Assembly: GCA_001725415.1 (NCBI GenBank)
Contig: MEGH01000023.1
Coordinates: 1-64,000, forward strand
Length of the DNA: 64,000 nucleotides
Source: Pseudonocardia sp. SCN 73-27
GTDB lineage: Bacteria; Actinomycetota; Actinomycetes; Mycobacteriales; Pseudonocardiaceae
Direction: 5' to 3'
Part shown: one piece after another, positions 9,084-17,609 of the stretch
Numbering within the stretch: the stretch's first letter is position 1
Layout: each line of letters opens with the position of its first letter
Notes under the pieces: generated by a model
Database searches by the model: none
What the model saw: the letters and a program-made list of their open reading frames with translations, nothing else
Told to the model about the DNA's origin: nothing
Program-made: the position numbers and the translations under genes

Positions 9084-12000
9084 TCAGTTGGGGGTCGCGA
9101 CCGGGGCGGCGGGGACGTCGATCTCCGTGGAGACGGAACCGGTGGCCGGCACCGTGACCCGGGTGGTCGCGGAGGTGCCCGCCGCCGCGGCCAGCAGGTG
9201 GTACTCCCCCGCCGGCACGTCGCGCAGCTCGTAGCGGCCCGCGGTGTCGGTGCGGCCTGCGGCGACGACCTCGCCGCGGTCGTCGACGAGCGTCACCGTG
9301 CCGACGACGCCCTGACCGCCCGGGTCGCGGACGACACCGGTCACGGCGGCCTGGCCGTCGACGGTGAGGTCGTACCAGGCGGGCCCGCCGTTGACGGCGA
9401 CGAGCTCGGCGACGGGCTCGCGCTCGCCGGAGCGGGCGGCAACGACGTACTCGCCGCCGCTGTCGACGTCGATGCGGTAGGTGCCGTCGGAGGCGGTCTC
9501 GGTCGTCGTGAGGAGCTCGCCGGCGGTGTCGAACAGGGACACCTCGACGCCACGCAGAGCCCGGCCGGAGCGGTCGCCGACGCGGCCGTGCACGCCGGGG
9601 GCGACGGGCAGCGGGGCGGTCACGGGCTCGGTCCACGGGGACTCGCCGGCGGGCTCCTCGCGCGGCTCGTCGGCGACGGGCGCCGGAGCCGCACGGCGAC
9701 GCCGCAGCCGGTCGCGGAAGCGCTCGACCAGCGAGTACAGCACCGGGACGAGGACGAGCGTCAGCAGCGTCGAGCTGATCAGCCCGCCGATGACGACGAT
9801 CGCGAGCGGCTGGGAGATGAACACTCCGCCGCCGGTCAGCCCCAGGGCCATGGGCAGCAGCGCGAAGACGGTGGCGACGGCCGTCATGAGGATGGGCCGG
9901 AGACGTTGTCCCGCACCGTCGAGGATGGCCTCGCGCAGCGGCACGCCTGCGCGGCGGCGCTGGTTGACGAGGTCGATGAGCACGATGGCGTTGGTGACGA
10001 CGATGCCGACGAGCATCAGCATGCCGATCAGCGCGGGCACGCCCAGCGGGGTGTTGGTGACGCGGAGCAGGCCGAGCGCGCCGGTGGCGGCGAACGGGAT
10101 CGAGATGAGCAGGATGAGCGGCTGCAGGAGGCTGCCGAACGTCAGCACCATCACGAGGTAGACGACGGCGATCGCGACGAGCAGGGCGATCCCGAGCTGG
10201 GTGAACGCGTCGGACTGCTGCGTCGACACCCCGCCGATCTCCGCGGTCGCGCCCGCCGGCAGCTGGAGGCCGTCGAGGGTGGTGCGCAGGTCGCGGGTGA
10301 CGGCACCGAGGTCGTCGGCGGCGGGGCGGGCGGTGATCTGGGCGCTGCGGGAGCCGTCGGTGTGACTGATGCTCGGCGCGGTGCGGACCTCCGCGACGGT
10401 CGCGACGTCGGAGAGCCGCAGCGGCCCGGCGATGGGGAGGGCCTGCAGGGCGGCGAGGTCGGCGGGCGCGGTGCCGGAGCGGACGACGACGTCCTGCTGC
10501 ACCCCGTCGACGGTGACGGTGCCGATCGTGGTGCCGCGCAACGAAGCCGCGACGAGCTGGCCGACGGCGGCCTCGGTGAGGCCTGCGGCGGCGGCCTTCT
10601 GCCGGTCGACGGTGACGCGGATGGACGGCTGGGCGGCGGCGAGGTTGTTGCGGACGTCGGCGGCGCCGGGGATGTCGGCGACGGCCTGCTCGACCTGCCC
10701 GGCGGCCCTCTCGAGGACGGCGGGGTCCTCGGCGCGGACGGTGACCTGCAGCTGGTCGGAGCCGAACCCGCCCTGACCGCCCTGGACGGTCAGGTTGCCG
10801 ACCTCGTCGGGCCCGCCGAGGGCGTCGAGGCGAGTGCGGAGGTCGTCGGTGACGGCGGCGGAGTCGGCGCCGTCGGTGAGGGTGACGGAGAACCGGGTGG
10901 CTCCCCCACCGCCGGCGCCGGGGCGGCCGAGGCCTTGTGCGCCAGCGGGTGTGCCGACGGTGACCTGGTAGGTGGCGACGCCGGGGGTGTCACGCAGGAC
11001 GCCCTCGACCTGCTTGGCGGCGGCGTCTGCGGCGGGCAGTCCGGTGCCGGGGGGCAGCTCCTGGCTGATGGAGACGGTGTTGCCGCCGGCGTCGCCGAGG
11101 AAGTCGGTGCGCAGGCCGGGGACGAGCGCGACCGTGCCGGCGAGGATCAGGATCGCGACGCCGATCGACACGACGGGCCTGCGCAGCGCGCCGCGCAGGA
11201 CGGGCAGGTAGCCGCGCTGCAGCCGGGTCGGGTGGGTGAGCGGGCTGTCCTCGTGGTCGGGTTCCGCCGCCGGCGAAGGCGGGCGCACCTTCAGCACCGC
11301 CGACGCCAGAACCGGCACCACGGTGAGCGACACCAGAAGCGACGCCAGCAGCGCGGCGGTGACCGTGACGGCGAAGGGTCGGAACAGCTCCCCGACCTGC
11401 CCGCCGACCAGCCCGATCGGTGCGAACACCGCGACCGTCGTGATCGTCGACGCCGTGATCGCGCCCGCGACCTCCTTCACCGCGGCGACGATCGCGGGAC
11501 GGCGCGACCCACCTCTGGCCACGTGTCTGGTGATGTTCTCGATGACGACGATCGAGTCGTCGACGACGCGGCCGATCGCGATGGTCAGCGCGCCGAGGGT
11601 GAGGATGTTGAGCGTCTCACCGGTGAGGTCGAGGACGATCATCGCGACGAGCACCGACAGCGGGATCGACACCGCCGTGACGAGCGTGGCGCGCACCGAC
11701 AGCAGGAACCCGAGGATCACCAGGATCGCGAAGAGCAGGCCGAGCAGGCCCTCGGTGGTGAGGTCCTCGATGGAGCTCGAGATGAACGGCGCCTGGTCGA
11801 ACACCGTCGTGACCTGGGCGTTCTGGGCGGGCCCGCCGAGTGCGTCGATGATCGACGGGATGGCGTCGTGGACCGCGGCCGAGACGTCGACGGTGTTGGC
11901 GTCGGGCGCCTTGGTGACCGACAGGCCGATGCTGGCCTCACCGTTGGTGCGGGTGTAGCCGGTGGCGGGCGCGGGGGCCTGGGTGACGGTCGCGATGTCG

Positions 12001-12824
12001 CCGAGCCGGACGGGTGCCCCGGTGGCCGGGGCGGTCGGCGCGGCCGGGGTGCTGGGCCGACCGCCCCCGGCGGAGGCGCCGGCCGAGGCACCGGGCGTCA
12101 CGTACAGGTTGCGCAGGTCGTCGACCGACGTGATCGGGCCGCCGACCTCGACCGTCGTCGGGTTGCTGTCCGGGCTCAGCTGCCCGGCGGGGATCCGCAC
12201 GCCGTTGGACTGCAGCAGCGACGTCAGGCTCGCGAGCGACACCCCGCGGGCCGCGGCGGCCGCCGCGTCGACGGAGATCGTGACCTGCGGGTCGGCGACG
12301 CCGGACAGCGTCACCCCCGACACCCCGTCGATGCCGGCCAGCTGCGGCTGAACCTGGTCGCGCAGGACGGCGGCGACGCGGTCGGCGCCCAGGTTCGACG
12401 ACACCGCGAGCACGAGCACCGGGATGTCGTCGGTACTGCCCGTGACGACCTTGGCCGTCACCCCCGACGGCAGTGCCACGCCCTGCACGGCGCGCTGCAG
12501 CGCGGAGGTCAACGTCGACAGGTCGGTGCCGTAGGCCAGGTCGAGCGTGACCACCGACGACCCGCCCGTCGACGTCGACCGGCTGTCCTCGACGCCGTCC
12601 ACGCCGTCGACGGCCGCCTCGATCGGACTGGTGACCTGCTGCTCCACCACGTCCGGGGACGCACCGGGGTACGGGGTCAGGATCGTCGCGACGGGCGCGT
12701 CGAGCGACGGGAACAGCTCCTGGCGCAGCGACGTCGTCGCGAACAGACCGAAACCGATGACCAGGACCGTGACCAACCCGACGACCGCACGGTTGGCCAG
12801 GCTCAGACGCGCGAGCCACGACAT
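9084..12824 (-). CDS. RND-family efflux permease (AcrB/HAE1 type) with C-terminal Cna/carboxypeptidase-regulatory-like domains
   Basis: This 1246-residue protein has the two-fold RND layout. A first helix (about 10-30) is followed by a porter loop with RQELFPSLDAPVATILTPYPGASPDVVEQQV, then a block of helices from about 350 to 550 with VDDSIVVIENI, where the Asp is expected to be in the proton relay. A second helix (about 575) precedes a second loop, and a final helix block (about 905-1070) contains TNAIVLIDLVNQRRRAG. After a short linker, residues 1077-1246 form two beta-sandwich repeats of the carboxypeptidase-regulatory or Cna-B type (GRVGDRSGRALRGVEVSLFD and VTGVVRDPGGQGVVGTVTLVD), which would lie in the cytoplasm if topology is normal. 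No membrane-fusion partner is adjacent. Substrate unknown. Confidence 0.9.
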   Translation of the reverse strand: MSWLARLSLANRAVVGLVTVLVIGFGLFATTSLRQELFPSLDAPVATILTPYPGASPDVVEQQVTSPIEAAVDGVDGVEDSRSTSTGGSSVVTLDLAYGTDLSTLTSALQRAVQGVALPSGVTAKVVTGSTDDIPVLVLAVSSNLGADRVAAVLRDQVQPQLAGIDGVSGVTLSGVADPQVTISVDAAAAAARGVSLASLTSLLQSNGVRIPAGQLSPDSNPTTVEVGGPITSVDDLRNLYVTPGASAGASAGGGRPSTPAAPTAPATGAPVRLGDIATVTQAPAPATGYTRTNGEASIGLSVTKAPDANTVDVSAAVHDAIPSIIDALGGPAQNAQVTTVFDQAPFISSSIEDLTTEGLLGLLFAILVILGFLLSVRATLVTAVSIPLSVLVAMIVLDLTGETLNILTLGALTIAIGRVVDDSIVVIENITRHVARGGSRRPAIVAAVKEVAGAITASTITTVAVFAPIGLVGGQVGELFRPFAVTVTAALLASLLVSLTVVPVLASAVLKVRPPSPAAEPDHEDSPLTHPTRLQRGYLPVLRGALRRPVVSIGVAILILAGTVALVPGLRTDFLGDAGGNTVSISQELPPGTGLPAADAAAKQVEGVLRDTPGVATYQVTVGTPAGAQGLGRPGAGGGGATRFSVTLTDGADSAAVTDDLRTRLDALGGPDEVGNLTVQGGQGGFGSDQLQVTVRAEDPAVLERAAGQVEQAVADIPGAADVRNNLAAAQPSIRVTVDRQKAAAAGLTEAAVGQLVAASLRGTTIGTVTVDGVQQDVVVRSGTAPADLAALQALPIAGPLRLSDVATVAEVRTAPSISHTDGSRSAQITARPAADDLGAVTRDLRTTLDGLQLPAGATAEIGGVSTQQSDAFTQLGIALLVAIAVVYLVMVLTFGSLLQPLILLISIPFAATGALGLLRVTNTPLGVPALIGMLMLVGIVVTNAIVLIDLVNQRRRAGVPLREAILDGAGQRLRPILMTAVATVFALLPMALGLTGGGVFISQPLAIVVIGGLISSTLLTLVLVPVLYSLVERFRDRLRRRRAAPAPVADEPREEPAGESPWTEPVTAPLPVAPGVHGRVGDRSGRALRGVEVSLFDTAGELLTTTETASDGTYRIDVDSGGEYVVAARSGEREPVAELVAVNGGPAWYDLTVDGQAAVTGVVRDPGGQGVVGTVTLVDDRGEVVAAGRTDTAGRYELRDVPAGEYHLLAAAAGTSATTRVTVPATGSVSTEIDVPAAPVATPN

Positions 12825-12907
12825 GACGACGATTCAAGCGAACGTGACGGCGTGTCCCGCAGCCAGGTCCTGAGGGTTCGCTGAGCGCCCCAGGTCGGGG
12901 GCCGGGT

Positions 12908-13336
12908 TCAGGCGGCGCGGGTGAGCGTGATCACCGGGATGGTGCGGATGCCCTCGGTCTTCACCTCGTAGTCGGCGAAGCCCGGCATGATCGCGACCTG
13001 GCGCGCGTAGAGGTCGTCGCGCTCGGTGCCGGTGACCTCCTCGGCCTGCGCCGTCCACGTCTCGACCTGCCCCTTGCCGTCGCCCACGTCGACCGTCACG
13101 CGGGGGTTGGCCTTGAGGTTGTGGTACCAGGCCGGGTGGTTGGGGGCGCCCGCGGCGGAGGCGAAGATCGCGATCCGGTCGCCGTCGGGCAGGTAGACCA
13201 GCGGCGTCACACGTTCGGCGCCCGACTTCGCGCCCAGGTGGTGCACGAGCACCATCGGCGCGCCCTCGAAGGGCGGGCCGACCTTCCCGTCGTTGGTGCG
13301 GAACTCCTCGATGACCTTCGCGTTGAAGTCGCTCAA
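12908..13336 (-). CDS. nitroreductase/deazaflavin-dependent oxidoreductase family protein
   Basis: This 142-residue protein belongs to the split-barrel family that includes the mycobacterial nitroreductase Ddn and F420H2-dependent reductases. Characteristic segments are the N-terminal SDFNAKVIEEFR, GAPMVLVHHLGAKSGAERVTPLVY, HPAWYHNLKANPRVTVDVG, and a C-terminal TRTIPVITLTR-like end. The start is taken as TTG at 13336, which gives the family-typical LSDFNAK N-terminus. The same frame stays open far upstream but only as antisense of the next gene. The family reduces diverse substrates using the deazaflavin F420, and the physiological substrate here is unknown. It lies 20 bases downstream of the M50-like gene and may be co-transcribed. 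Confidence 0.85.
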   Translation of the reverse strand: MSDFNAKVIEEFRTNDGKVGPPFEGAPMVLVHHLGAKSGAERVTPLVYLPDGDRIAIFASAAGAPNHPAWYHNLKANPRVTVDVGDGKGQVETWTAQAEEVTGTERDDLYARQVAIMPGFADYEVKTEGIRTIPVITLTRAA

Positions 13337-13356
13337 CGGCCGTCCTCTCGCTCGTG

Positions 13357-14061
13357 TCAGCTGCGCAGCAGCAGGACCCAGACGGCGACGATCAACGCCG
13401 CCGCGAGCAACCAGAACAGCGCGGCCCATATTCCGCCGGAGACGCCCGTCAGCCGGGCGAGCTGGTCGGCGTCCGAATTGCCGCGCCGGCCCGTCCGGCG
13501 GCCCCGCTGCAGTTCCGCAACCGCGCGGAGCCCGCCGATCAGCAGGAACCACACCACCGCCGTCGCGAACGCCGTCCGCAGGTCCGGCGGGGCGGCGTAG
13601 GCGACCGCGGCGGTGGCGCCGCCCACCGCCAGCACGGCGAGCACGCCGAACGCGTTGCGGATGTGGACGAGCGTCACCAGCAGCAGCCCGGTCGCCACCC
13701 AGAGCGCGATGTCGGCGTGCCCCTGCGCGACGGCGAGCGCCCCCGCGAGGCCCAGCAGCGGCGGCGCCGGGTAACCGCCCAGGAACATCAGCACGACGCC
13801 CGGCCCGCTGCCCCGGCCTGTCGAGTGCGTGACGCCGGAGGTGTCGGCGTGCAGCCTGATGCCGGTCAGCCCGCGCCCGGTGACGACGGCCAGCAGTGCG
13901 TGCCCGCCCTCGTGCGCGATCGTCACGACGGTGCGGGTGAGCCGCCACGTCAACGTCCACACCACGACCGCCAGCGCCACCAGGCCCGGCACCAGCACCT
14001 CGGGGCGGTCGAGCGCCGTCTGGACGCCCGTCGTGACGACGGAGAACGGATCGGTGGTCAC
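13357..14061 (-). CDS. M50-like membrane metallopeptidase family protein
   Basis: This 234-residue membrane protein carries the zinc-protease motif HEGGH at residues 50-54, at the end of the first long hydrophobic segment, followed by GRGLTGIRLHADTSGVTHS. Helices follow at about 90-105, 115-130, 135-155 and 165-185, with a basic loop before a last helix at 215-232. This matches the short M50B-like proteins of actinobacteria that resemble site-2 proteases without a PDZ domain. Proteolytic function is inferred from the motif only, and the second metal-ligand motif is not obvious. The GTG at 14061 is adopted. It diverges from the MerR gene with 68 bases between starts. Confidence 0.8.
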   Translation of the reverse strand: MTTDPFSVVTTGVQTALDRPEVLVPGLVALAVVVWTLTWRLTRTVVTIAHEGGHALLAVVTGRGLTGIRLHADTSGVTHSTGRGSGPGVVLMFLGGYPAPPLLGLAGALAVAQGHADIALWVATGLLLVTLVHIRNAFGVLAVLAVGGATAAVAYAAPPDLRTAFATAVVWFLLIGGLRAVAELQRGRRTGRRGNSDADQLARLTGVSGGIWAALFWLLAAALIVAVWVLLLRS

Positions 14062-14092
14062 GCCGCCAGTGTGGCAGCGGCAGACAAGAGGC

Positions 14093-14123
14093 TTGACCTT
14101 CCACCCACTGGAAGGTCGAGGCT
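14093..14123 (+). promoter_or_regulatory. MerR-type operator within a 19-base promoter spacer
   Basis: TTGACC (14093-14098) and GAGGCT (14118-14123) are separated by 19 bases, the over-long spacer typical of MerR-regulated promoters. The spacer carries the perfect inverted repeat GACCTTCCA / TGGAAGGTC (14095-14103 and 14109-14117, 5-base centre). The -10 is followed by six bases and the ATG of the merR gene itself, so the gene is probably autoregulated and leaderless. Confidence 0.8.
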
Positions 14124-14129
14124 CTCCCC

Positions 14130-15011
14130 ATGACCACGTTGACCATCGGGGAGCTCGCCCGCCGCTCGGGGGTGCCCACGCGGACCATCCGCTTCTGGTC
14201 CGACGAGGGTGTTCTGCCCGAGACGGACCGTTCCGCGGGCGGCTACCGGCGCTACGACGCCGCCGCCGTGGCCCGGCTCGACCTGGTCCGGACGCTGCGC
14301 GAGCTCGGCATGGGCCTCGACGCCGTCCGCGCGGTCCTCGACCGCAGCCGCACCGTCGACGAGGTCGCCGCCGCCCACGTCCGCGCCATCGACGACCACA
14401 TCCGCGCCCTGCGGGTCCAGCGCGCCATCTGCACGCTGCTCGCCCGCGGGGGACACACCGAGAGGGAGACCGCACTGATGAACGACCTGGCCCGTCTGTC
14501 CGCCGCGCAGCGACAGCAGATGATCGACGAGTTCGTCGACGCCACCTTCGACGGCACCGACCCCGATGCCCCCGGCGCCGGGATCGCCGGTGCCATGCGC
14601 AGCCTGCCCGCCGAGCTGCCCGACGACCCGTCGACCGAGCAGGTCGAGGCCTGGGTGGAGCTGGCCGAGCTGGTCGGCGACAAGTCCTTCCGTGCCCGGG
14701 TGCGGGAGATGGCCGTCGCCGGGTCTCCGGACGACACCGGTCCGGACGCCTCCGCGATCCTCGAGCACTGCGGCGCCGCCCTGGCCGCCGGCATCGCGCC
14801 GGGGAGCACCGAGGCGTCGGACGTCCTCACGCGCGTCGGGGTCGGCGACCTCGACCCGACCGCCCGCGCCGCGCTGGCCGACCGCATCGCGACCTTCACC
14901 GACGCCCGCGTCGAGCGGTACTGGGCCCTGCTCGGGGTCCTCAACGGCTGGCCCGCCCGCGAGCCCGCCGTCCCGGCCTTCGACTGGTTCGTCGCGGCCC
15001 TGCGCGCATGA
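14130..15011 (+). CDS. MerR family transcriptional regulator
   Basis: This 293-residue regulator opens with a winged-helix MerR DNA-binding domain (residues 4-72), recognisable from LTIGELARRSGVPTRTIRFWSDEGVLP and GGYRRYDAAAVARL, then the dimerisation helix (about 75-115). The remaining 175 residues form an Ala-rich, mostly helical domain of unknown ligand. It lacks the clustered cysteines of the metal-sensing MerR proteins, so a small-molecule effector is more likely. An inverted repeat in a 19-base promoter spacer immediately upstream indicates autoregulation. The divergent M50-like gene may be its other target because its start is only 68 bases away. Confidence 0.9.
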   Translation: MTTLTIGELARRSGVPTRTIRFWSDEGVLPETDRSAGGYRRYDAAAVARLDLVRTLRELGMGLDAVRAVLDRSRTVDEVAAAHVRAIDDHIRALRVQRAICTLLARGGHTERETALMNDLARLSAAQRQQMIDEFVDATFDGTDPDAPGAGIAGAMRSLPAELPDDPSTEQVEAWVELAELVGDKSFRARVREMAVAGSPDDTGPDASAILEHCGAALAAGIAPGSTEASDVLTRVGVGDLDPTARAALADRIATFTDARVERYWALLGVLNGWPAREPAVPAFDWFVAALRA

Positions 15012-15015
15012 CCCT

Positions 15016-15055
15016 GTGAGCGGTAATGGTCGCTGTGGCGACCATTACCGCTCAC
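15016..15055. repeat. repeat family C, perfect copy C1
   Basis: An 18-base perfect inverted repeat (15016-15033 with 15038-15055; arm GTGAGCGGTAATGGTCGC) with a 4-base loop begins five bases after the merR stop. Related hairpins are found at 45640, 51930 and 59130. It lies between convergent genes and is likely to work as a bidirectional terminator. Confidence 0.85.
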
Positions 15056-15085
15056 AACGTCTGACCATGGCGGATGCCGGGTGGA

Positions 15086-17044
15086 TCAGCGCTCGATCTC
15101 GACCGGCTCGATGCCCTCGTCGGCGGGCAGGTCGAAGCCCAGGACCTGGCCGTAGAAGCTCAGCTCCGCGTCCATCGCGCGGCGGATGTTCTCCCCGCGC
15201 CGGAACCCGTGCTGCTCACCCTCGAACAGCAGGTAGGCGACGGGCACCTTCCGGAGGCGCAGCGCGTCGACGATCGCCTGCGACTGGTTGGGCGGCACGA
15301 TCGCGTCCTCGCTGCCCTGCAACACGATCAGCGGCCTCGTGAACCGCTCCACGTGGTGGATCGGCGAGCGCTCGACGTAGACGTCGCGCTCCTCGGGATA
15401 GCGCCCGACGAGGCCGTCGAGGTAGCGGCTCTCGAACTTGTGGGTGTCCGCGGCCAGCGCCTCGAGGTCGGCCACGCCGAAGTGGTCGGCACCGGCGGCG
15501 AAGGGGGTGTCGTCGCGGGCGAGGGCGGCGAGCGTCGTGTAGCCGCCTGCCGAGCCACCGCGGATCGCGAGCCGCTCCGGGTCGACCCGGCCCTGCTCTC
15601 CGAGCCAGCGGGCGGCGGCGATGCAGTCGGCGACGTCGACGATCCCCCACGTGCCCTTCAGCAGGTCACGGTAGGAGCGGCCATAGCCGGTGGAACCGCC
15701 GTAGTCGACGTCGACCACCGCGAAGCCGCGGCTCGTCCAGTACTGCACGCCGACCGACAGCACCGGCGACGCCGACGCCGTCGGCCCACCGTGGATGACG
15801 ACGAGCAGCGGCGGCAGCTCGCCGTCGCGACCGCGGTGGGTGGCGCTGGCGGGCGGGTAGAACAGGGCGTGGGCGGTGCGGGGTGCGCCGTCGCCGTCGG
15901 TCGACGGGAACTCGATCGGCTCCGGCACCGACAGATAGCCGTCGTCGACGCCCAGGTCGCGGGCGGGGCGCAGCACCTCGGGATCGCCGCCGCCGAGCGT
16001 GACCCGCCATACCGACGCCTCGCGGGTCGGACTCCCGACGACCAGCACGACGCTGTCCGGGCCCGCAGCCTGCAACGACCCGGCCGCAGACAGCGGGAGG
16101 TCCGGGCTGGACACGGAGCCGTCCGGGCTGCGGACGAGGAGCCGGTCGTAGCCGTCACGACGCGAGGCGGCGACGATCCGCCCGTCGGCCAGCGTGACGT
16201 ACCGCGACGTGCCGAGCGTCCAGCCGGGGACGCCGATCTCGGCCTCCTCGACCAGCACCGCGGTGATCCCGTCGGCGGGCGTCCAGCGGTAGAGGCTCCA
16301 CCAGCCGGTGCGGTCGGAGACGAACAGCAGCGAACCGTCGGCCTGCCAGCGCGGCTCCGACACCGACTCGCCCGCCCCACCGGCGACGACGGTGTCGGTG
16401 CCGGAGGCGAGGTCACGCACGGTGAGAACGGTGTCGTCCCACGGCATCGACGGGTGGTCCCACGAGACCCACGCCAGGCGCTCACCCGCGGCGTCGAGGC
16501 GGGGCGAGGTGACGAAGTCGGGGCCGCTGACCAGCACCTCGACACTGCCGTCGACGTCCAGGCGCGCGATCTCGTTGCGCACCTGCGCCGGGCCGGCGCC
16601 GACCGCGTGATGCTCGCGCACCAGCACCAGCGCCCCGTCGGGGGCGAGCACACCGTCGGCCCAGCGGTCGCCCCGCGGCGCCTCCGGCTCGGGGCTGACC
16701 GCGACCGGACCGGCCTCGTCGCAGAGCCGATGCAGGCGCTGGTCGGCCCAGTTGGCGAACCACACCGTGCCGCCGTGCACCCACCACGCGGCGCCCCCGT
16801 ACTCGTGGACGGCGGTGCGCGCGTCGTACCCCTCGGGGAGCAGGTCCGTCAGGGTGCCGTCGGGGTCGCGGCGCACGATCTGCGTGCGGCCGCCCTCGGC
16901 GGGGCGGCCCTCGGCCCACCAGACGGTGCCGGAGGTGGGGTCGGCGGGGTCGACCCGGACCTCGCCGAGCCGCACCGCGGCGGCCACGACGAGTTCCGAC
17001 GTGAGGGGGGTCGGCCAGGAGCCGAAGGGCGCGGGGGCGGTCAC
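15086..17044 (-). CDS. S9 family prolyl oligopeptidase-type peptidase
   Basis: This 652-residue protein has an N-terminal beta-propeller of about 380 residues (repeated WxxxG and S-P-R segments) and a C-terminal alpha/beta-hydrolase domain. The nucleophile motif is IRGGSAGGYTT (Ser near 497). The acid sits in QGSEDAIVPP (Asp near 575) and the His in EGEQHGFRRGENI (near 607). This is the dipeptidyl aminopeptidase / acylaminoacyl-peptidase type of the prolyl oligopeptidase family, which cleaves short peptides. No signal peptide is visible, so it is probably cytoplasmic. The GTG at 17044 has a CACAAT hexamer six bases upstream, consistent with a leaderless transcript. Confidence 0.93.
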   Translation of the reverse strand: MTAPAPFGSWPTPLTSELVVAAAVRLGEVRVDPADPTSGTVWWAEGRPAEGGRTQIVRRDPDGTLTDLLPEGYDARTAVHEYGGAAWWVHGGTVWFANWADQRLHRLCDEAGPVAVSPEPEAPRGDRWADGVLAPDGALVLVREHHAVGAGPAQVRNEIARLDVDGSVEVLVSGPDFVTSPRLDAAGERLAWVSWDHPSMPWDDTVLTVRDLASGTDTVVAGGAGESVSEPRWQADGSLLFVSDRTGWWSLYRWTPADGITAVLVEEAEIGVPGWTLGTSRYVTLADGRIVAASRRDGYDRLLVRSPDGSVSSPDLPLSAAGSLQAAGPDSVVLVVGSPTREASVWRVTLGGGDPEVLRPARDLGVDDGYLSVPEPIEFPSTDGDGAPRTAHALFYPPASATHRGRDGELPPLLVVIHGGPTASASPVLSVGVQYWTSRGFAVVDVDYGGSTGYGRSYRDLLKGTWGIVDVADCIAAARWLGEQGRVDPERLAIRGGSAGGYTTLAALARDDTPFAAGADHFGVADLEALAADTHKFESRYLDGLVGRYPEERDVYVERSPIHHVERFTRPLIVLQGSEDAIVPPNQSQAIVDALRLRKVPVAYLLFEGEQHGFRRGENIRRAMDAELSFYGQVLGFDLPADEGIEPVEIER

Positions 17045-17126
17045 CGCGTCATTGTGGACGGCCGCGTCCGCCCCGCGTGGGCGCCCCGCCGCAGGACGCG
17101 TGGGTGCTCGACCGGCTGGAGAACGC

Positions 17127-17184
17127 CGCGCGCACCCTCATTGCCGAACCAGAGGGGCCGAACACAGCAATGAGGTTGCGCGCG
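17127..17184. repeat. repeat family A, copy A2
   Basis: Inverted repeat with the left arm GCGCGCACCCTCATTGCCGAA and the right arm from about 17160, AACACAGCAATGAGGTTGCG followed by CGCG. It matches the perfect copy A3 at 45700-45753 with a few changes in the left arm. It lies in the 222-base gap between the S9 peptidase start and the end of the CxxC protein gene, where no gene was found. Confidence 0.75.
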
Positions 17185-17266
17185 ATCATCTGCACGGACC
17201 GGGCAGCATCAGCCTGGGCGGGGTGTCGGCGTCGCGGAGTCCAGCCGCTCCGAGGGCAGGCCGGGG

Positions 17267-17605
17267 TCAGCGGCCGCGGACGGCCTCGCGCAGCAGCGCC
17301 ACGGCACGCGGGCCCGCTCCGGGACGAAGGACCGGCAACACCCCGACCGCCCCACGCAGCCCCGTCCACCAGCGCACCGACCCGTCGACGCGCACCACCC
17401 CGATCGCGGGCGTCCCGCACGCGGCGACGGGCGCGGGCAGGTTGGGGTAGATGTCGGCGAGCCGGGGCTCGGAACAGGAGCGCACCCGCACCTTCACGGT
17501 GACGCAGTCGGGCAGCTCGTGCGCGATCCGCGAACACCTGGGGCAGCCGACGTCGAAGACGACGACGAGCTCTCGAACCCTGGCGGCCACCGGGTCAGCA
17601 TGCAC
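17267..17605 (-). CDS. small CxxC (thioredoxin-like) protein
   Basis: This 112-residue protein begins with a beta-strand and a redox motif, VVVFDVGCPRCSRIAHELP, with CPRC near residues 23-26. The arrangement resembles thioredoxin or glutaredoxin folds, and a later GTPAIGVV could supply the cis-proline loop. Three more cysteines lie at about 34, 45 and 63. The GTG at 17605 lies four bases after the stop of the upstream membrane-protein gene, so the two are almost certainly translated from one message. The likely role is thiol-disulfide exchange linked to that membrane protein, but no family could be named with confidence. Confidence 0.65.
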   Translation of the reverse strand: MHADPVAARVRELVVVFDVGCPRCSRIAHELPDCVTVKVRVRSCSEPRLADIYPNLPAPVAACGTPAIGVVRVDGSVRWWTGLRGAVGVLPVLRPGAGPRAVALLREAVRGR

Positions 17606-17609
17606 GGAA

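Noticed and set aside
9198-12884. A 1228-codon open frame on the plus strand
   Set aside because: It is antisense to the RND pump gene, which has full family motifs. The translation is Arg/Gly/Asp-rich low-complexity sequence typical of shadows in GC-rich DNA.
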